Notes: generated by a model not told the origin, from the letters alone. A stretch of DNA of 64,000 nucleotides from Campylobacter sp. RM6914 (GCF_004803835.1 NZ_CP012545.1:434001-498000), one strand, 5' to 3'; positions 41,381-52,196 are shown, counted from the stretch's first letter. Made by a program: numbers and translations.

Positions 41381-42232
41381 ATGAAGTATAAAAAGATTTT
41401 ATTTCCAATAGGCGCAGGTGATGATATAGAGCAACGCGTTTATGGTGCTTTAAAAGTTGCAAAGTGGTTTCATTCACACATGGAGATCATGGCTTGCCAG
41501 CTTGATCCTAGTATTGTTTATAACATGAAAATGACGTTAAGAGGCGGAGTTTTGTTTGAGGAATTTTTAAAGTCGGCAAAGGCGGACATGAAAGAAGAAC
41601 ACGAGCAAAATGAAGCGATGTTTAAACGAATTTGCAAAGAGCTTGATATTAAAATCAGTGACAAGTCAATAGATGGCATGTGCACTGCAAATTTCGTAAC
41701 ACATCAAGGAAAGCGTAGCGCGATAGTAGAGCAAGAGTCTAAATTTTGTGATATGGTTGTTGCTGCCGTTCCTTTAAACGGTAAGATAACCGGGACTTTT
41801 GAAGCCGCTGTTATAAAAAGTGGCAAAAACGTGATAGCTATACCAAGAAATTTAAAAGAATTTAGTGCAAATAATATCCTTGTAAGCTGGACGGCTACTC
41901 CACAAAGTTCACGTGCGTTAACTAGTTCACTAGATCTTTTAAAACGTGCCCAAAATGTCCATTGCGTAACATCTAAGGCAAGCCTTGGAGAAAATGCGGA
42001 GATTAATCTTAAAAAGCTTGAAGAGTATTTTGGTCTTCACGGCATAAAAGCTACTTTTGATGTCGTAGATACAACTTCTATACCGGGCGAAGCTCTTCTT
42101 AAGGTGGCAAATGAAGCAAATGCCGACCTTATAGTAGCCGGAAGACACGGAGAAAATGGCTTAATGGAAATGGTGCTTGGCGGAACATCAAGATTTTTCC
42201 TAGAGCATACAAATATCCCTGTATTTATGTAA
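41381..42232 (+). CDS. Universal stress protein
   Basis: 283 residues with two UspA domains. The second ends in an ATP-binding motif, AGRHGENGLMEMVLGGTSRF (G-x2-G-x9-G-T), then VFM. The first lacks this motif. It follows pnp by 20 bases and is closed by a strong terminator. The role is in stress resistance; the specific signal is unknown. Confidence 0.9.
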   Translation: MKYKKILFPIGAGDDIEQRVYGALKVAKWFHSHMEIMACQLDPSIVYNMKMTLRGGVLFEEFLKSAKADMKEEHEQNEAMFKRICKELDIKISDKSIDGMCTANFVTHQGKRSAIVEQESKFCDMVVAAVPLNGKITGTFEAAVIKSGKNVIAIPRNLKEFSANNILVSWTATPQSSRALTSSLDLLKRAQNVHCVTSKASLGENAEINLKKLEEYFGLHGIKATFDVVDTTSIPGEALLKVANEANADLIVAGRHGENGLMEMVLGGTSRFFLEHTNIPVFM

Positions 42233-42238
42233 TCCACG

Positions 42239-42270
42239 CAAAACGGCACTCTTGCCGTTTTGTCCTCTTT
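42239..42270 (+). terminator. Terminator after the universal stress gene
   Basis: A perfect 10-base stem (CAAAACGGCA with TGCCGTTTTG), CTCT loop, and then TCCTCTTTT. It ends the long plus-strand operon before the minus-strand tRNA and atpE. Confidence 0.85.
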
Positions 42271-42362
42271 TATAAAATTTTATAAATCACAAAGTCAATA
42301 AATATTTTTAACAGTTGAGCCTAATTATATAAGATATGTAAGACGGTTTAAATTTAAGTGTA

Positions 42363-42447
42363 TGGTGCGATCAGCGAGACTCGAACTCGCACACCTGCTG
42401 GCACTACCCCCTCAAGATAGCGTGTCTACCAATTCCACCATGATCGC
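42363..42447 (-). tRNA. tRNA-Leu (anticodon GAG)
   Basis: 85 bases with CCA encoded. The acceptor stem pairs GCGATCA with TGATCGC. The anticodon arm CTATC-TTGAGGG-GGTAG gives GAG, with the long variable arm of a class II tRNA. The T arm contains GTTCGAGTC. It reads in the direction away from atpE (downstream of it) on the same strand. Confidence 0.97.
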
Positions 42448-42462
42448 AAAAATAATTTTTAA

Positions 42463-42491
42463 GAAAGAACAAAAGCCCCAAGAATGGGGCT
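42463..42491 (-). terminator. Terminator of atpE
   Basis: AGCCCCA, TTCT loop, TGGGGCT, then TTTGTTCTTT on the minus strand, 18 bases after the atpE stop. It separates atpE from the tRNA gene. Confidence 0.85.
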
Positions 42492-42509
42492 AAATTTAAC
42501 GTCTAGCGC

Positions 42510-42812
42510 TTAGCCAAGCATTGGGTTTGCGTAAAGAACGATAAGTGTAATAACAAGTGCGTAAATAACTTGTGCTTCGATCATCGCAAGTGCGATAAAC
42601 ATTGTGGTCATAAGTTTTGAACCTACGCCAGGGTTTCTAGCTGTACCGCTAATAGTTGCTGCAGCTGTGTTACCCATACCGATAGCGCCGCCAAGAGCAG
42701 CAAGACCAAGACCGATACCGGCTGCGATAACAGAATAAGATCTAACCATCTCGCCGTCTGCGCCAAATGCAAAACCAGCAAGAGCTAACATTAAAAATAC
42801 GACTTTTTTCAT
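42510..42812 (-). CDS. atpE: ATP synthase subunit c
   Basis: 100 residues from ATG 42812 (ribosome site AAGGAGT); a longer in-frame opening upstream has no such site. It has a signal-like N-terminus (KKVVFLMLALAGFAFGADG). Two membrane helices follow: the first with GAIGMGNTAAATISGTARNP, the second with the ion-binding Glu in MFIALAMIEAQVIYALVITL. It is a lone gene, as in other Campylobacters. The 237-base gap to the next gene has AT-rich sequence and a TATCAT box for this gene. Confidence 0.95.
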   Translation of the reverse strand: MKKVVFLMLALAGFAFGADGEMVRSYSVIAAGIGLGLAALGGAIGMGNTAAATISGTARNPGVGSKLMTTMFIALAMIEAQVIYALVITLIVLYANPMLG

Positions 42813-43050
42813 CGTAACTCCTTGTGAAATTTTTAAAAGCTTTCGGATCTGTCCCCTACTTGACTTTTGAAGTCGTATGATACAAAAATAAAGCTTTGAT
42901 TTTCTTAAAGTTTTATGCTGTGTTTCAAATAAAAACATAAGCTTTTTAAAACAGTGTAAAATTTCTTAAAGTTATTCAAAAATAAAAGTTTTTTTATGAT
43001 TTTTATGGTATCGTTTGATTTATTTAAAAAAAATTTAAAATAGGCTACAA

Positions 43051-44397
43051 ATGTTAAATGATAAGTTTTCAAAAATAGGATTTGTTTTGGCGATGGCAGG
43101 CTCTGCCGTAGGACTTGGTAATGCTTGGAAATTTCCAACTATGGTTGGAAATAACGGAGGCTCTGCCTTCATAGTGCTTTATCTGGCTCTTACCTTTGGT
43201 GTTGCTTTTGTTGCTTTTTTGGCTGAATTGAGCATAGGAAAATTAGGTGAGACGGATATAGTAAATTCCATGTATAAATTAGCACCAAAACACAAAAAAG
43301 CATGGTCACTTACAGGGTTTTTTATGATAACGGCTGTTTTGATAGCTTCGTTTTATATGGTTGTTATCGGCTGGATCCTATACTATATATACATAAGCTT
43401 TACTGCGCTTCCTAAAGATGTGTCAGAGGCCGGAGCGATATTTGGCCTGCTTTTAAGCGGCGATGTCTTTAGTGCTTTAATCTGTTTTAGTGTCGTGTTT
43501 TTTATTGTATTTTTTGTAGTTTCAAAAGGCATAAAGGGCGGTATAGAAAAGCTAAATATATGGATGATGCCGACACTTTTTGTTTTGCTGGTTTTAATGC
43601 TGTTTTATTCGTTCTCAATGGCTGATGGATTTTTAAAAGCGGCTGAATTTTTATTTGTTCCAAATTTTGGTGCTATAACTGCAGATACAGTCTTGATGGC
43701 TCTTGGTCTTGCGTTTTTTTCACTATCCATGGGCGTTTGCACTGTTCCTACATACGCTGCAAATCTCTCTGACGGAACAAATTTGGTAAAAGCTACGCTT
43801 TCTATCATATTTATAAATATCTTAATCGGTATCATGATGGGGCTTGTCGTGTTTACCTTTGTTTTTGCTTACGGCGGAGACACTACACAGGCTGGACCAG
43901 GACTTATCTTTGTATCTTTAACGACTCTTTTTGCAAAGCTTGGAATAGTGGGTAACATCTTATCGGTTGCATTTTTTACATCACTTTTGTTTGCAGGTGT
44001 TACAAGTGCGGTTTCCATGATAGAGCCATTTGTCTTTTATCTTGTAAATAAATTTAAAATAACTCGTCTAAATGCTTTGATTTATATCGGTATGGTCGTA
44101 TACGTCTTGGGTGCATTTTGTATATTTTCTTACTATAAGCCGACATCTGAGAGTTTTACATTTTTAGGTAAGCCGATGTTTGACTTTCTTGACTATGCTA
44201 CTTCAAACGTCTTAATGCCGTTTGGTGCCATTGTATTTAGCTTTTTTGTTGGATTTATGCTTAAAAAAGAGGCTTTACTTACACTTTTTGGATCATTTAT
44301 GAATGAGAAAGTGTTTGAAATTTGGTATTTTTTACTTCGTTATATTACTCCGCTTGCGATAATTGCTATCATGCTTTATCAAATTTTTGGCAGTTGA
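43051..44397 (+). CDS. Sodium-dependent NSS-family transporter, copy 1
   Basis: 448 residues, about 11-12 membrane segments. The first has the NSS sodium- and substrate-site pattern AGSAVGLGNAWKFPTMVGNN. It is of the SNF type (amino-acid import, LeuT-like). It is the first of three tandem paralogues; the stop is one base from the start of the next gene. The substrate is unknown. Confidence 0.92.
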   Translation: MLNDKFSKIGFVLAMAGSAVGLGNAWKFPTMVGNNGGSAFIVLYLALTFGVAFVAFLAELSIGKLGETDIVNSMYKLAPKHKKAWSLTGFFMITAVLIASFYMVVIGWILYYIYISFTALPKDVSEAGAIFGLLLSGDVFSALICFSVVFFIVFFVVSKGIKGGIEKLNIWMMPTLFVLLVLMLFYSFSMADGFLKAAEFLFVPNFGAITADTVLMALGLAFFSLSMGVCTVPTYAANLSDGTNLVKATLSIIFINILIGIMMGLVVFTFVFAYGGDTTQAGPGLIFVSLTTLFAKLGIVGNILSVAFFTSLLFAGVTSAVSMIEPFVFYLVNKFKITRLNALIYIGMVVYVLGAFCIFSYYKPTSESFTFLGKPMFDFLDYATSNVLMPFGAIVFSFFVGFMLKKEALLTLFGSFMNEKVFEIWYFLLRYITPLAIIAIMLYQIFGS

Positions 44398-44398
44398 T

Positions 44399-45730
44399 AT
44401 GAGTGAAAAATTTAGCAAAATAGGCTTTATTTTATCTATCGTCGGAGCAGCTATAGGGCTTGGAAATGCGTGGAAATTTCCTTATCTAGTAGGCATAAAC
44501 GGCGGTTCGGCATTTGTTTTATTATATCTGTTTTTCGCCATTGTCGTTGGGCTTAGTATATTTTTTGCCGAGATGGCTATGGGTAAAATTTCACTTAGCG
44601 ATACGGTAAATGCATTTAAAAAGCTAGCCCCTTCTCATTCTAAAGAGTGGGGATTTGCCGGCGTTATTATGATCACTGGTTTATTTGTCGCCTCTTTTTA
44701 TACGCTTATTATCGGTTGGGTCATAAGATATAGCGTCGTTGCGCTTTCAAAGCTACCTGCCGATATTGAGACTTCGACAAATTTGTTTGGAAATTTTATC
44801 TCAACTAACGCTTGGGAACAAATTTTGTATTTTTCCATAGCATTTTTTGCTTACTTTTTTATACTTACAAAGGGTATTAAAAGTGGCATAGAGCGTATAA
44901 ATTTATGGCTTATACCGATACTCTTTGTCCTACTTTTATTAATGCTTGCTTATTCTACAAGCATGAATGGATTTGATAAGGCGGCGGAGTTTTTGCTTGT
45001 CCCTGACTTTTCTAAGATAAATTCAGATAGTATTTTTATGGCGCTTGGGCTTGCGTTTTTTACCATGTGCATCGGTATAGGGGCGGTTTTAACATACTCT
45101 TCAAGTCTTGATGATAATACAAATTTATTTACCTCTTCTTTATATGTAGTTTTTTTAAATATCATAACTAGCATTATCATCGGTCTGATCGTGTTTACCT
45201 TTGTGTTTGAATTTGATGCCCAGCCGTCTCAAGGTGTCGGTCTTGCCTTTATCTCGCTTCCTACACTTTTTGCTAAGCTGGGAGTGCTTGGTAATGTGCT
45301 TTGTTTTACGTTTTTTATAACACTTGTCTTTGCGGGACTTACATCTGCCATTTCAATGGTGGAGCCATGCATCTTCTATCTAAATAGAAATTTTGGCTTA
45401 AGTCGCGTAAGATCAATTCTTATAGTAGGTAGCGTAGTTTATGTTTTGGGTGTACTTTGTGCGCTTTCAAATATAAACGAGGTTAAGGAGATACTCAAAT
45501 TTTTTGATAAAAGTTTTTTTGATTGTCTTGATTATCTAAGCTCAAACATCATGCTTCCTCTTGGTGGTATAGTTATATCGATTTTTGTCGGATACTTCAT
45601 GCAAGTTAATACATTAAAAAAATTATTTGTACCATATATGGGAGAAAGGGTCTTTAAAATTTGGTATTTTCTAGTCCGATACATTGCTCCCGTGTGTGTA
45701 TTTATAGTTTTAGTGAAAGGAATTTTATAG
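44399..45730 (+). CDS. Sodium-dependent NSS-family transporter, copy 2
   Basis: 443 residues from ATG 44399; an ATG 12 codons earlier is inside copy 1. The motif is VGAAIGLGNAWKFPYLVGIN. The overall structure equals that of copy 1 but the sequence is clearly divergent, so substrate preferences may differ. The stop TAG overlaps the GTG start of copy 3. Confidence 0.92.
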   Translation: MSEKFSKIGFILSIVGAAIGLGNAWKFPYLVGINGGSAFVLLYLFFAIVVGLSIFFAEMAMGKISLSDTVNAFKKLAPSHSKEWGFAGVIMITGLFVASFYTLIIGWVIRYSVVALSKLPADIETSTNLFGNFISTNAWEQILYFSIAFFAYFFILTKGIKSGIERINLWLIPILFVLLLLMLAYSTSMNGFDKAAEFLLVPDFSKINSDSIFMALGLAFFTMCIGIGAVLTYSSSLDDNTNLFTSSLYVVFLNIITSIIIGLIVFTFVFEFDAQPSQGVGLAFISLPTLFAKLGVLGNVLCFTFFITLVFAGLTSAISMVEPCIFYLNRNFGLSRVRSILIVGSVVYVLGVLCALSNINEVKEILKFFDKSFFDCLDYLSSNIMLPLGGIVISIFVGYFMQVNTLKKLFVPYMGERVFKIWYFLVRYIAPVCVFIVLVKGIL

Positions 45731-47073
45731 TGCAAAAAGAACAGTTTAGTAGGATAGGTTATGTTCTTGCAGTGGCAGGCTCTGCCGTAGGACTTGGTGC
45801 GATATGGAAATTTCCTTATGTCGTAGGAGAAAATGGTGGCTCAGCCTTTGTTATGCTTTATATTTTGATCTGCTGTTTAGTAGCGATACCGGTTTTTTTA
45901 GCAGAATTAAGCATAGGTAAGCTTAGTGAAAGTGATAGTGTAAACGCCTTTAGAAAATTAGCGTTTAAAAACAAAAAATTCTGGGGTTATGTCGGCGGTC
46001 TTACTATGGTTACTGCGGCTGTTATCGCTAGTTATTATCTAGTGATTATAGGTTGGGTATTTAAGTATCTTACGCTCTCTTTTACATCTTTGCCTAAAAA
46101 TATCGAAAGCTCTAAGGATTATTTTCTTGAGTTTTTAACAAAAGATTCGTTGGGGCAGTTTGTATTTTTTGCTTTAGCGTTTGCTACTTGCTTGCTTATC
46201 CTTTCTCGCGGTGTTAAAAGCGGTATAGAAAAGATAAGTGTATGGATGATGCCTGCTCTGTTTTTGATGCTTTTATTTATGTTATTTTACTCATGCACCA
46301 TGGATGGATTTATAAAAGCTGCACAGTTTTTACTTGTTCCTGATTTTAGCAAAATAACATTAGCTTCGTTTTTTTCAGCACTTGGACTTGCATTTTTTAC
46401 TATGTCGTTAGGTATGGCAGTTATTATTACTTACTCGGCTTCACTCTCTGATGATGCAAATTTATTTAGGTCTACAATAAGCGTTGTCGGTATAAATATC
46501 CTCATAGCTATCATAGCAGGACTTGTGATATTTACATTTGTATTTGAATTTGATGCAGAACCGTCTCAAGGTGTTGGGCTGGTATTTATGTCGCTTCCTA
46601 CACTCTTTGCAAATTTAGGCTTTACGGGCAATATTCTTGCGATCATGTTCTTTACGGCGCTTAGTTTTGCGGCACTAACCTCTGCGATATCTATCATTGA
46701 ACCTTTTGTATTTTTCCTTATACGTGAATTTGATATAAGTCGTGCAAAGTCGCTAGCTATCGTTGGCGGTGGAATTTTTGCTCTTGGTATACTTTGTATA
46801 TTTGCAAATATCGAAGGAGTTGGTGACAAATACATGGTGTTTGGCAAAGATTTCTTTAGTTTCCTTGATTTTACGGCTGAGAAAATTTTACTTCCACTTG
46901 GTGGTATAGGCGGGGCTATATTTGCCGGATATATTATCAAAAAAGAGGCGCTATATACGTTATTTAGCCCATATATGACTGATTTTATGTTTGATGTTTG
47001 GTATATTCTGGTTAGATACGTATCGCCTATTTTCGTGCTAGCTATTATGATAAATATGTTGTTTTTTAGCTGA
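45730..47073 (+). CDS. Sodium-dependent NSS-family transporter, copy 3
   Basis: 447 residues from GTG 45730 (TAGTG overlap with the previous stop; AAAGGA upstream). The motif is AGSAVGLGAIWKFPYVVGEN, with Ala in place of the Asn found in the other two copies (GLGN to GLGA), next to the sodium site. The start is chosen by coupling. It is closed by a strong terminator. Confidence 0.92.
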   Translation: MQKEQFSRIGYVLAVAGSAVGLGAIWKFPYVVGENGGSAFVMLYILICCLVAIPVFLAELSIGKLSESDSVNAFRKLAFKNKKFWGYVGGLTMVTAAVIASYYLVIIGWVFKYLTLSFTSLPKNIESSKDYFLEFLTKDSLGQFVFFALAFATCLLILSRGVKSGIEKISVWMMPALFLMLLFMLFYSCTMDGFIKAAQFLLVPDFSKITLASFFSALGLAFFTMSLGMAVIITYSASLSDDANLFRSTISVVGINILIAIIAGLVIFTFVFEFDAEPSQGVGLVFMSLPTLFANLGFTGNILAIMFFTALSFAALTSAISIIEPFVFFLIREFDISRAKSLAIVGGGIFALGILCIFANIEGVGDKYMVFGKDFFSFLDFTAEKILLPLGGIGGAIFAGYIIKKEALYTLFSPYMTDFMFDVWYILVRYVSPIFVLAIMINMLFFS

Positions 47074-47078
47074 TAGAC

Positions 47079-47116
47079 AAACGGCATCTTTTTGGTTTTA
47101 AAGGTGCCGTTTTCTG
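47079..47116 (+). terminator. Terminator after the NSS cluster
   Basis: AAACGGCATCTTT pairs with AAAGGTGCCGTTT (one G-T pair) around an 8-base loop and runs into T and C. It separates the transporter operon from oadG. Confidence 0.8.
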
Positions 47117-47133
47117 ATTGCTACACTTTTAAA

Positions 47134-47195
47134 TTTTTTGATATATTTTTAGTGTAGACAAACTCTTTTTTAGTTGTTTTTTGATATATTTTTAG
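47134..47195 (+). promoter_or_regulatory. Duplicated promoter-like 19-mer before oadG
   Basis: TTTTTTGATATATTTTTAG occurs twice, at 47134-47152 and 47177-47195. Each fits a sigma-70 promoter of Campylobacter type (T-rich, then TGATATATT as -10 region). The first copy is framed by the inverted repeat CTACACT...AGTGTAG (47121-47157). They may be tandem promoters or a doubled operator for the oad-pck genes. Confidence 0.6.
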
Positions 47196-47223
47196 AAAAT
47201 TTGAGATCTTAAAGGAAATTTTT

Positions 47224-47469
47224 ATGCAAGTAAATCTAGTTGCTGAAGGTTTTAGATTTATGATCCTTGGCATGAGTAGTGTATTTTTATTTCTCATGCT
47301 AATGGTTCTTGTGCTTAAGATTCAGGCTAAAATTTTTGAACGCTTTGCAAGTATGCCTGATGTTTTACCACCCCCATCCAAACCAAATCAAACTTCGATA
47401 AACAATAACGAGTTGGTGGCAGTCATAGGCGCCGCTATAAATCAATACAAGAAAAACACAAGAAGGTAA
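47224..47469 (+). CDS. oadG: Oxaloacetate decarboxylase gamma chain
   Basis: 81 residues. One N-terminal membrane helix (FMILGMSSVFLFLMLMVLVL) is followed by a proline-rich linker and the helix NNELVAVIGAAINQYKKNTR. This is the OadG layout; it holds the alpha and beta chains of the sodium pump together. The stop is 3 bases before oadA. Confidence 0.88.
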   Translation: MQVNLVAEGFRFMILGMSSVFLFLMLMVLVLKIQAKIFERFASMPDVLPPPSKPNQTSINNNELVAVIGAAINQYKKNTRR

Positions 47470-47472
47470 AAA

Positions 47473-49278
47473 ATGGCAAAGAAATTTATTGACATTATGG
47501 ACACGACTTTTCGTGACGGTTTTCAGTCGGTTTATGGTGCACGCGTGCTTATGAATGACTTTTTCCCGGCTCTTGAGGCTGCAAAAGATGCCGGCATAAC
47601 TCACTTTGAATTTGGCGGAGGCGCACGTTTTCAAAGTTTGTATTTTTATCTAAACGAAGACGCCTTTGAGATGATGGATAAATTTAGATCTATCGTGGGA
47701 AAAGATGCAAATTTACAAACACTCGCACGCGGTGTAAATACCGTTATGCTTGACACTGGAAGTAGAGAGCTTATCGACCTGCACGCAAAAATGTTTAAAA
47801 AACACGGCACAACTACGATACGAAATTTCGATGCCTTAAATGATGTTGAAAATTTAAAATACTCTGGCGAAAGGATAGTTCATCACGGACTCAAACACGA
47901 AGTCGTCGTTACGATGATGGATCTACCGCCAAACTGTGTTGGTGCTCACGATGTTGCTTTTTATGAGAGAATTTTGCGTGAAATTTTAGATGCAGGCATA
48001 CCTTATGATAGTGTTTGCTTTAAAGACGCAAGCGGTACAAGTAGCCCCCAAAAAGTATACGAAACCATAAAAATGGCTAGAAGACTACTGCCTGAAGGCA
48101 CTCATGTGCGACTTCATACTCATGAGACGGCTGGCGTGAGCGTGTCATGTTACTTGGCTGCACTTGAAGCAGGGGCTGACGGTATAGACCTGGCTGCCGC
48201 GCCTCTTAGCGGCGGAACATCTCAGCCTGATATCCTAACTATGCTTCATGCTGTTAAAGGTAAGGATTATGATCTTGGCGGTCTTGATGTAGAGAAAATT
48301 TTAAAATACGAAGATGTGTTAAAAGGTTGCTTGAGTGATTATTTCACTCCGCCTGAGGCAACACAAGTAAGTCCTTTGATACCATTTTCTCCTATGCCTG
48401 GCGGCGCACTTACGGCAAACACTCAAATGATGCGAGATAATAACATACTTGATAAATTTCCTCAAGTAATTGACGCCATGCGCGAAGTCGTTGAAAAGGG
48501 TGGGTATGGCACAAGTGTAACGCCTGTTAGTCAGTTTTATTTCCAGCAAGCATTTAATAACGTAATGTTTGGAAAATGGAAAAAGATCGCCGAAGGGTAT
48601 GGCAAAATGGTTCTTGGTTACTTCGGCAAAACCCCTTGCGCTCCAGACAGTGAAGTCGTAAAATTAGCTGCCGAGCAATTAAAATTAGAACCTACCACGC
48701 AAAAAGCGCTTGATATAGCAGATCGTGACGAAAGTAAATCTTTGGCTCATACAAGAGAAATTTTAACCAAAGAGGGCATTGAGATAAATGATGAGAATTT
48801 ATTTATAGCCGCCGCCTGTAAAGAAAAAGGTATCGCATTTTTAAAAGGTGAAGCAAAGGTTAATGTTCGCAAGATAAGTCAAATGCAAAAAACAAAAGAG
48901 GTTGTTTCAAATCAAGTTGCAAGCTCAAATAATGGAAAATACAGCGTAGTTGTAAATGGCACGACCTATAATGTCGAAGTTAAAGAGGGCTTTAGTGATG
49001 GTGTCGAGGTAAAAAGTATAACTCCTGTGTCTGCGCCACAAGTCCAGACTTCATCTAAAACTTCAACCGGAGAAGCGATACTTAGTAGCCTGCCAGGTAC
49101 TGTTAGTAAAATTTTAGTCAAAGTGGGCGATAGTGTTAAAAAAGGACAAACTGTTGTTATTTTAGAAGCAATGAAGATGGAGATCGAAGTTCCTGCTGCA
49201 AATGATGGAGTAATAAGCGTCATTGAAGTGATACAGGGTCAAAATGTCCAAAATGGACAAGTCTTAGCTAGGATGTAA
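47473..49278 (+). CDS. oadA: Oxaloacetate decarboxylase alpha chain (biotin carboxyl-transferase)
   Basis: 601 residues. The N-terminal TIM barrel has [14 protein letters not shown] (variant of DTTLRDxxQS) and [20 protein letters not shown]. The biotinyl domain at the end has the lysine in EAMKMEIEV (about 568). With OadB and OadG it decarboxylates oxaloacetate and pumps sodium. The same protein may act as PycB in pyruvate carboxylase; no pycA is nearby. Confidence 0.93.
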   Translation: MAKKFIDIMDTTFRDGFQSVYGARVLMNDFFPALEAAKDAGITHFEFGGGARFQSLYFYLNEDAFEMMDKFRSIVGKDANLQTLARGVNTVMLDTGSRELIDLHAKMFKKHGTTTIRNFDALNDVENLKYSGERIVHHGLKHEVVVTMMDLPPNCVGAHDVAFYERILREILDAGIPYDSVCFKDASGTSSPQKVYETIKMARRLLPEGTHVRLHTHETAGVSVSCYLAALEAGADGIDLAAAPLSGGTSQPDILTMLHAVKGKDYDLGGLDVEKILKYEDVLKGCLSDYFTPPEATQVSPLIPFSPMPGGALTANTQMMRDNNILDKFPQVIDAMREVVEKGGYGTSVTPVSQFYFQQAFNNVMFGKWKKIAEGYGKMVLGYFGKTPCAPDSEVVKLAAEQLKLEPTTQKALDIADRDESKSLAHTREILTKEGIEINDENLFIAAACKEKGIAFLKGEAKVNVRKISQMQKTKEVVSNQVASSNNGKYSVVVNGTTYNVEVKEGFSDGVEVKSITPVSAPQVQTSSKTSTGEAILSSLPGTVSKILVKVGDSVKKGQTVVILEAMKMEIEVPAANDGVISVIEVIQGQNVQNGQVLARM

Positions 49279-49283
49279 AATTT

Positions 49284-50594
49284 ATGAAAAAAATTTTACT
49301 TTATATGATGCTTGTTGCTTTCGCATCGATATTTTGTTATGCAGATACTGTTCAAGCCGCTCCTAGTGCGCCAAAGGTTGAGTATAAAGAAAAAAGCATA
49401 GGCGATCTTTTTAGGGGTTTTTACAAGACTACCGGCATAAATGCTTTTTTAAATCCGACCGATGGGCTAAAAGATAGTTCGGGACATGAGTTAAGCAAAT
49501 TTACTCAAAGCTGGGGCAGGATCATAATGTTTTTTGTCTGCTTTTTGCTTTTTTATTTAGCGATTAAAAAAGGATTTGAGCCGCTTTTGTTGCTTCCTAT
49601 CGGATTTGGTGGACTACTGGCAAATATCCCGATTGCCGAAATCGCTGGTCCAAACGGATTTTTGGGTATTATTTACGGTTTTGGTATAGAAAGCGGACTT
49701 TTTCCTCTTATCATTTTCATGGGTGTCGGAGCGATGACTGACTTTGGACCACTTCTAGCTAATCCAAAAACAGCTATGCTAGGAGGCGCGGCACAGTTTG
49801 GAATTTTTGCAACACTTATTGGCGCATTGGCTCTTAGCCAACATACTTCCATTTTTAATTTTTCTTTAGCGGATGCCGCTGCGATTGGTATTATAGGTGG
49901 AGCGGATGGTCCTACGGCGATATTTTTAGCTTCCAGACTTGCGCCTGATTTGCTTGGAGCTATAGCCGTTGCAGCATACTCGTATATGGCGTTAGTTCCG
50001 ATTATACAACCACCGATCATGAGAGTGCTTACGACAAAAGAAGAGCGTAAAATTCGCATGGTGCAGTTGCGAGAGGTAAGCAAGCGTGAAAAGATCATCT
50101 TCCCTATTACGATTTTGATGCTTTGTGTCCTTGTGCTTCCTGATGCAACTCCGCTTATCGGCGCACTTGCTTTTGGAAATTTGGTGCGTGAATGTGGCGT
50201 AGTTCAGCGCTTGAGCGATACCATGCAAAACGCTCTTATAAATATCGTAACGATATTTTTGGGACTTTCTGTTGGCTCTAAATTGGCCGCTGAAAAATTT
50301 CTTGTACCAAACACGCTAGGTATTTTAATGCTAGGTCTTGTTGCATTTTCTATAGGAACTGCAGCTGGTATTATAATGGCTAAAATTATGAATAAATTTA
50401 GCAAAGACAAGATAAATCCACTTATAGGTGCAGCCGGTGTTAGCGCTGTTCCGATGGCGGCTAGAGTTGCTAATAAAGAGGGTATTAAGGAAGATTGCAC
50501 TAACATTTTGCTTATGCATGCTATGGGACCAAATGTTTCGGGTGTTATCGGCTCTGCGGTCGCAGCCGGTGTGCTTTTATCCATATTTAAATAA
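49284..50594 (+). CDS. oadB: Oxaloacetate decarboxylase beta chain (sodium pump)
   Basis: 436 residues. A signal-like start precedes the OadB core: [40 protein letters not shown] and [20 protein letters not shown]. These contain the sodium-binding GGADGPT and the aspartates of the family. It is the membrane unit of the pump. A short gap leads to pckA. Confidence 0.95.
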   Translation: MKKILLYMMLVAFASIFCYADTVQAAPSAPKVEYKEKSIGDLFRGFYKTTGINAFLNPTDGLKDSSGHELSKFTQSWGRIIMFFVCFLLFYLAIKKGFEPLLLLPIGFGGLLANIPIAEIAGPNGFLGIIYGFGIESGLFPLIIFMGVGAMTDFGPLLANPKTAMLGGAAQFGIFATLIGALALSQHTSIFNFSLADAAAIGIIGGADGPTAIFLASRLAPDLLGAIAVAAYSYMALVPIIQPPIMRVLTTKEERKIRMVQLREVSKREKIIFPITILMLCVLVLPDATPLIGALAFGNLVRECGVVQRLSDTMQNALINIVTIFLGLSVGSKLAAEKFLVPNTLGILMLGLVAFSIGTAAGIIMAKIMNKFSKDKINPLIGAAGVSAVPMAARVANKEGIKEDCTNILLMHAMGPNVSGVIGSAVAAGVLLSIFK

Positions 50595-50611
50595 ATTTAT
50601 AAGGAAATGTT

Positions 50612-52189
50612 ATGATCAGTGAACTTGCAAAGCTTGGACTAAACGGTGTGAAAGAAATTTTTCACAACATAAGCTACGATGAGCTTTTTGAACACGAAAA
50701 GCGCAACGGCGAAGGCAGAGTAAGCGACAACGGTACTTTTATGGTGGATACTGGAATTTTTACAGGTAGAAGTCCAAAAGATAAATACTTCGTGAAACAA
50801 GACGAAAGCCAAAAATACATTGCATGGGGTAAGATAAACCAACCTATCACAAAAGAACTTTTTGATAAGCTTTTAGCTAAAGCAAAAAAACAATTGAGCG
50901 GAAGCGACCTTTATGTTCAAGATGCTTATTGTGGTGCAAGTGCCAAATCAAAACGCTTGGTTCGCTTTGTAACTCAAGTTGCATGGCAAGCTCATTTTGT
51001 AAAAAATATGTTTATCCGTCCAAGCCAACAAGAGCTTAAAAATTTTAAACCTGATTTTGTTGTTTTTAACGCTTGTAAATGCGTAAATGATAGCTTTAAA
51101 GAAGATGGACTAAATTCCGAAGTTTTTGTTATATTTAATGTCGAAGAAAACATCGCTGTTATCGGCGGAACGTGGTATGGCGGCGAGATGAAAAAAGGAA
51201 TTTTTTCCATGATGAATTACTGGCTTCCGCTTGAAGGAAAGCTTAGTATGCACTGTTCGGCAAATGTCGGCAAAGACGGAGATACTGCACTGTTTTTTGG
51301 ACTAAGCGGAACAGGCAAAACAACACTTTCAACCGATCCGCACCGCAAGCTAATAGGAGATGACGAGCACGGCTGGGATGATGATGGTGTGTTTAACTTT
51401 GAGGGCGGCTGTTATGCAAAGTGTATAAACCTTGACCCATCTAGTGAGCCTGAAATTTACGGCGCTATCAAACGTAATGCTCTGCTTGAAAATGTTGTAG
51501 CAGATGAAAACGGCGTTGTTGATTACAAAGATGGTAGTAAAACAGAAAATACTCGCGTAAGCTATCCTATCGAACATATCCAAAACCATGAGCCAAGTCT
51601 AAGCGCAGGTCATCCTAAAAATATTATCTTCCTAACTGCAGATGCATTTGGCGTACTACCTCCTGTTTCAAAGCTTACAAAAGAACAAGCAATGTATTAT
51701 TTCTTAAGTGGTTATACTGCAAAAGTAGCAGGAACAGAGCGTGGTATAACAGAGCCGGTAGCTACATTTAGCGCATGTTTTGGTGAGCCTTTCATGCCTT
51801 TGCATCCAACCGTTTATGCCAAACTTCTTGGCGAAAAGATCGATAAGCACGGTGTAAATGTTTATCTTGTAAATACCGGCTGGAGTGGCGGAGCATACGG
51901 TGTAGGCAAGAGAATGAGCATAAAAGCTACTCGTGCTTGCATAAATGCTATCTTGGATGGAAGTATAACAAAGTGTGAATTTGAAAATTTTGATAAATTT
52001 AATCTAGCTATACCAAAGGCACTTGATGGCGTTGAAACAAAACTTCTTAATCCTATAAATACATGGGCAAATGCTGATGAATACCGTGTAACTCGTGATA
52101 AGCTTGCTGCTATGTTTGAGGCAAATTTTAAGCGTTATGAAGATGTTAAAGAGGGTATCGAGTACGCAAAAGCAGGTCCAAAAAACTAA
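50612..52189 (+). CDS. pckA: Phosphoenolpyruvate carboxykinase (ATP)
   Basis: 525 residues, full length. Substrate loop [10 protein letters not shown], phosphate loop [18 protein letters not shown] (about 229-239), and [20 protein letters not shown] for metals. It interconverts oxaloacetate and PEP. With oadGAB it makes a C4 node (oxaloacetate to pyruvate or PEP). A terminator follows. Confidence 0.97.
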   Translation: MISELAKLGLNGVKEIFHNISYDELFEHEKRNGEGRVSDNGTFMVDTGIFTGRSPKDKYFVKQDESQKYIAWGKINQPITKELFDKLLAKAKKQLSGSDLYVQDAYCGASAKSKRLVRFVTQVAWQAHFVKNMFIRPSQQELKNFKPDFVVFNACKCVNDSFKEDGLNSEVFVIFNVEENIAVIGGTWYGGEMKKGIFSMMNYWLPLEGKLSMHCSANVGKDGDTALFFGLSGTGKTTLSTDPHRKLIGDDEHGWDDDGVFNFEGGCYAKCINLDPSSEPEIYGAIKRNALLENVVADENGVVDYKDGSKTENTRVSYPIEHIQNHEPSLSAGHPKNIIFLTADAFGVLPPVSKLTKEQAMYYFLSGYTAKVAGTERGITEPVATFSACFGEPFMPLHPTVYAKLLGEKIDKHGVNVYLVNTGWSGGAYGVGKRMSIKATRACINAILDGSITKCEFENFDKFNLAIPKALDGVETKLLNPINTWANADEYRVTRDKLAAMFEANFKRYEDVKEGIEYAKAGPKN

Positions 52190-52196
52190 TATTTTA

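Noticed and set aside
42813-42938. Longer atpE starting at 42938
   Set aside because: The added N-terminus is unlike any subunit c, and AAGGAGT precedes the ATG at 42812.
45661-45729. Longer third NSS transporter starting inside copy 2
   Set aside because: The family motif starts soon after the GTG at 45730, which has a ribosome site and overlaps the previous stop.
49673-50584. Minus-strand frames opposite oadB
   Set aside because: Reverse-frame shadows of a hydrophobic gene; no ribosome sites and no domain likeness.
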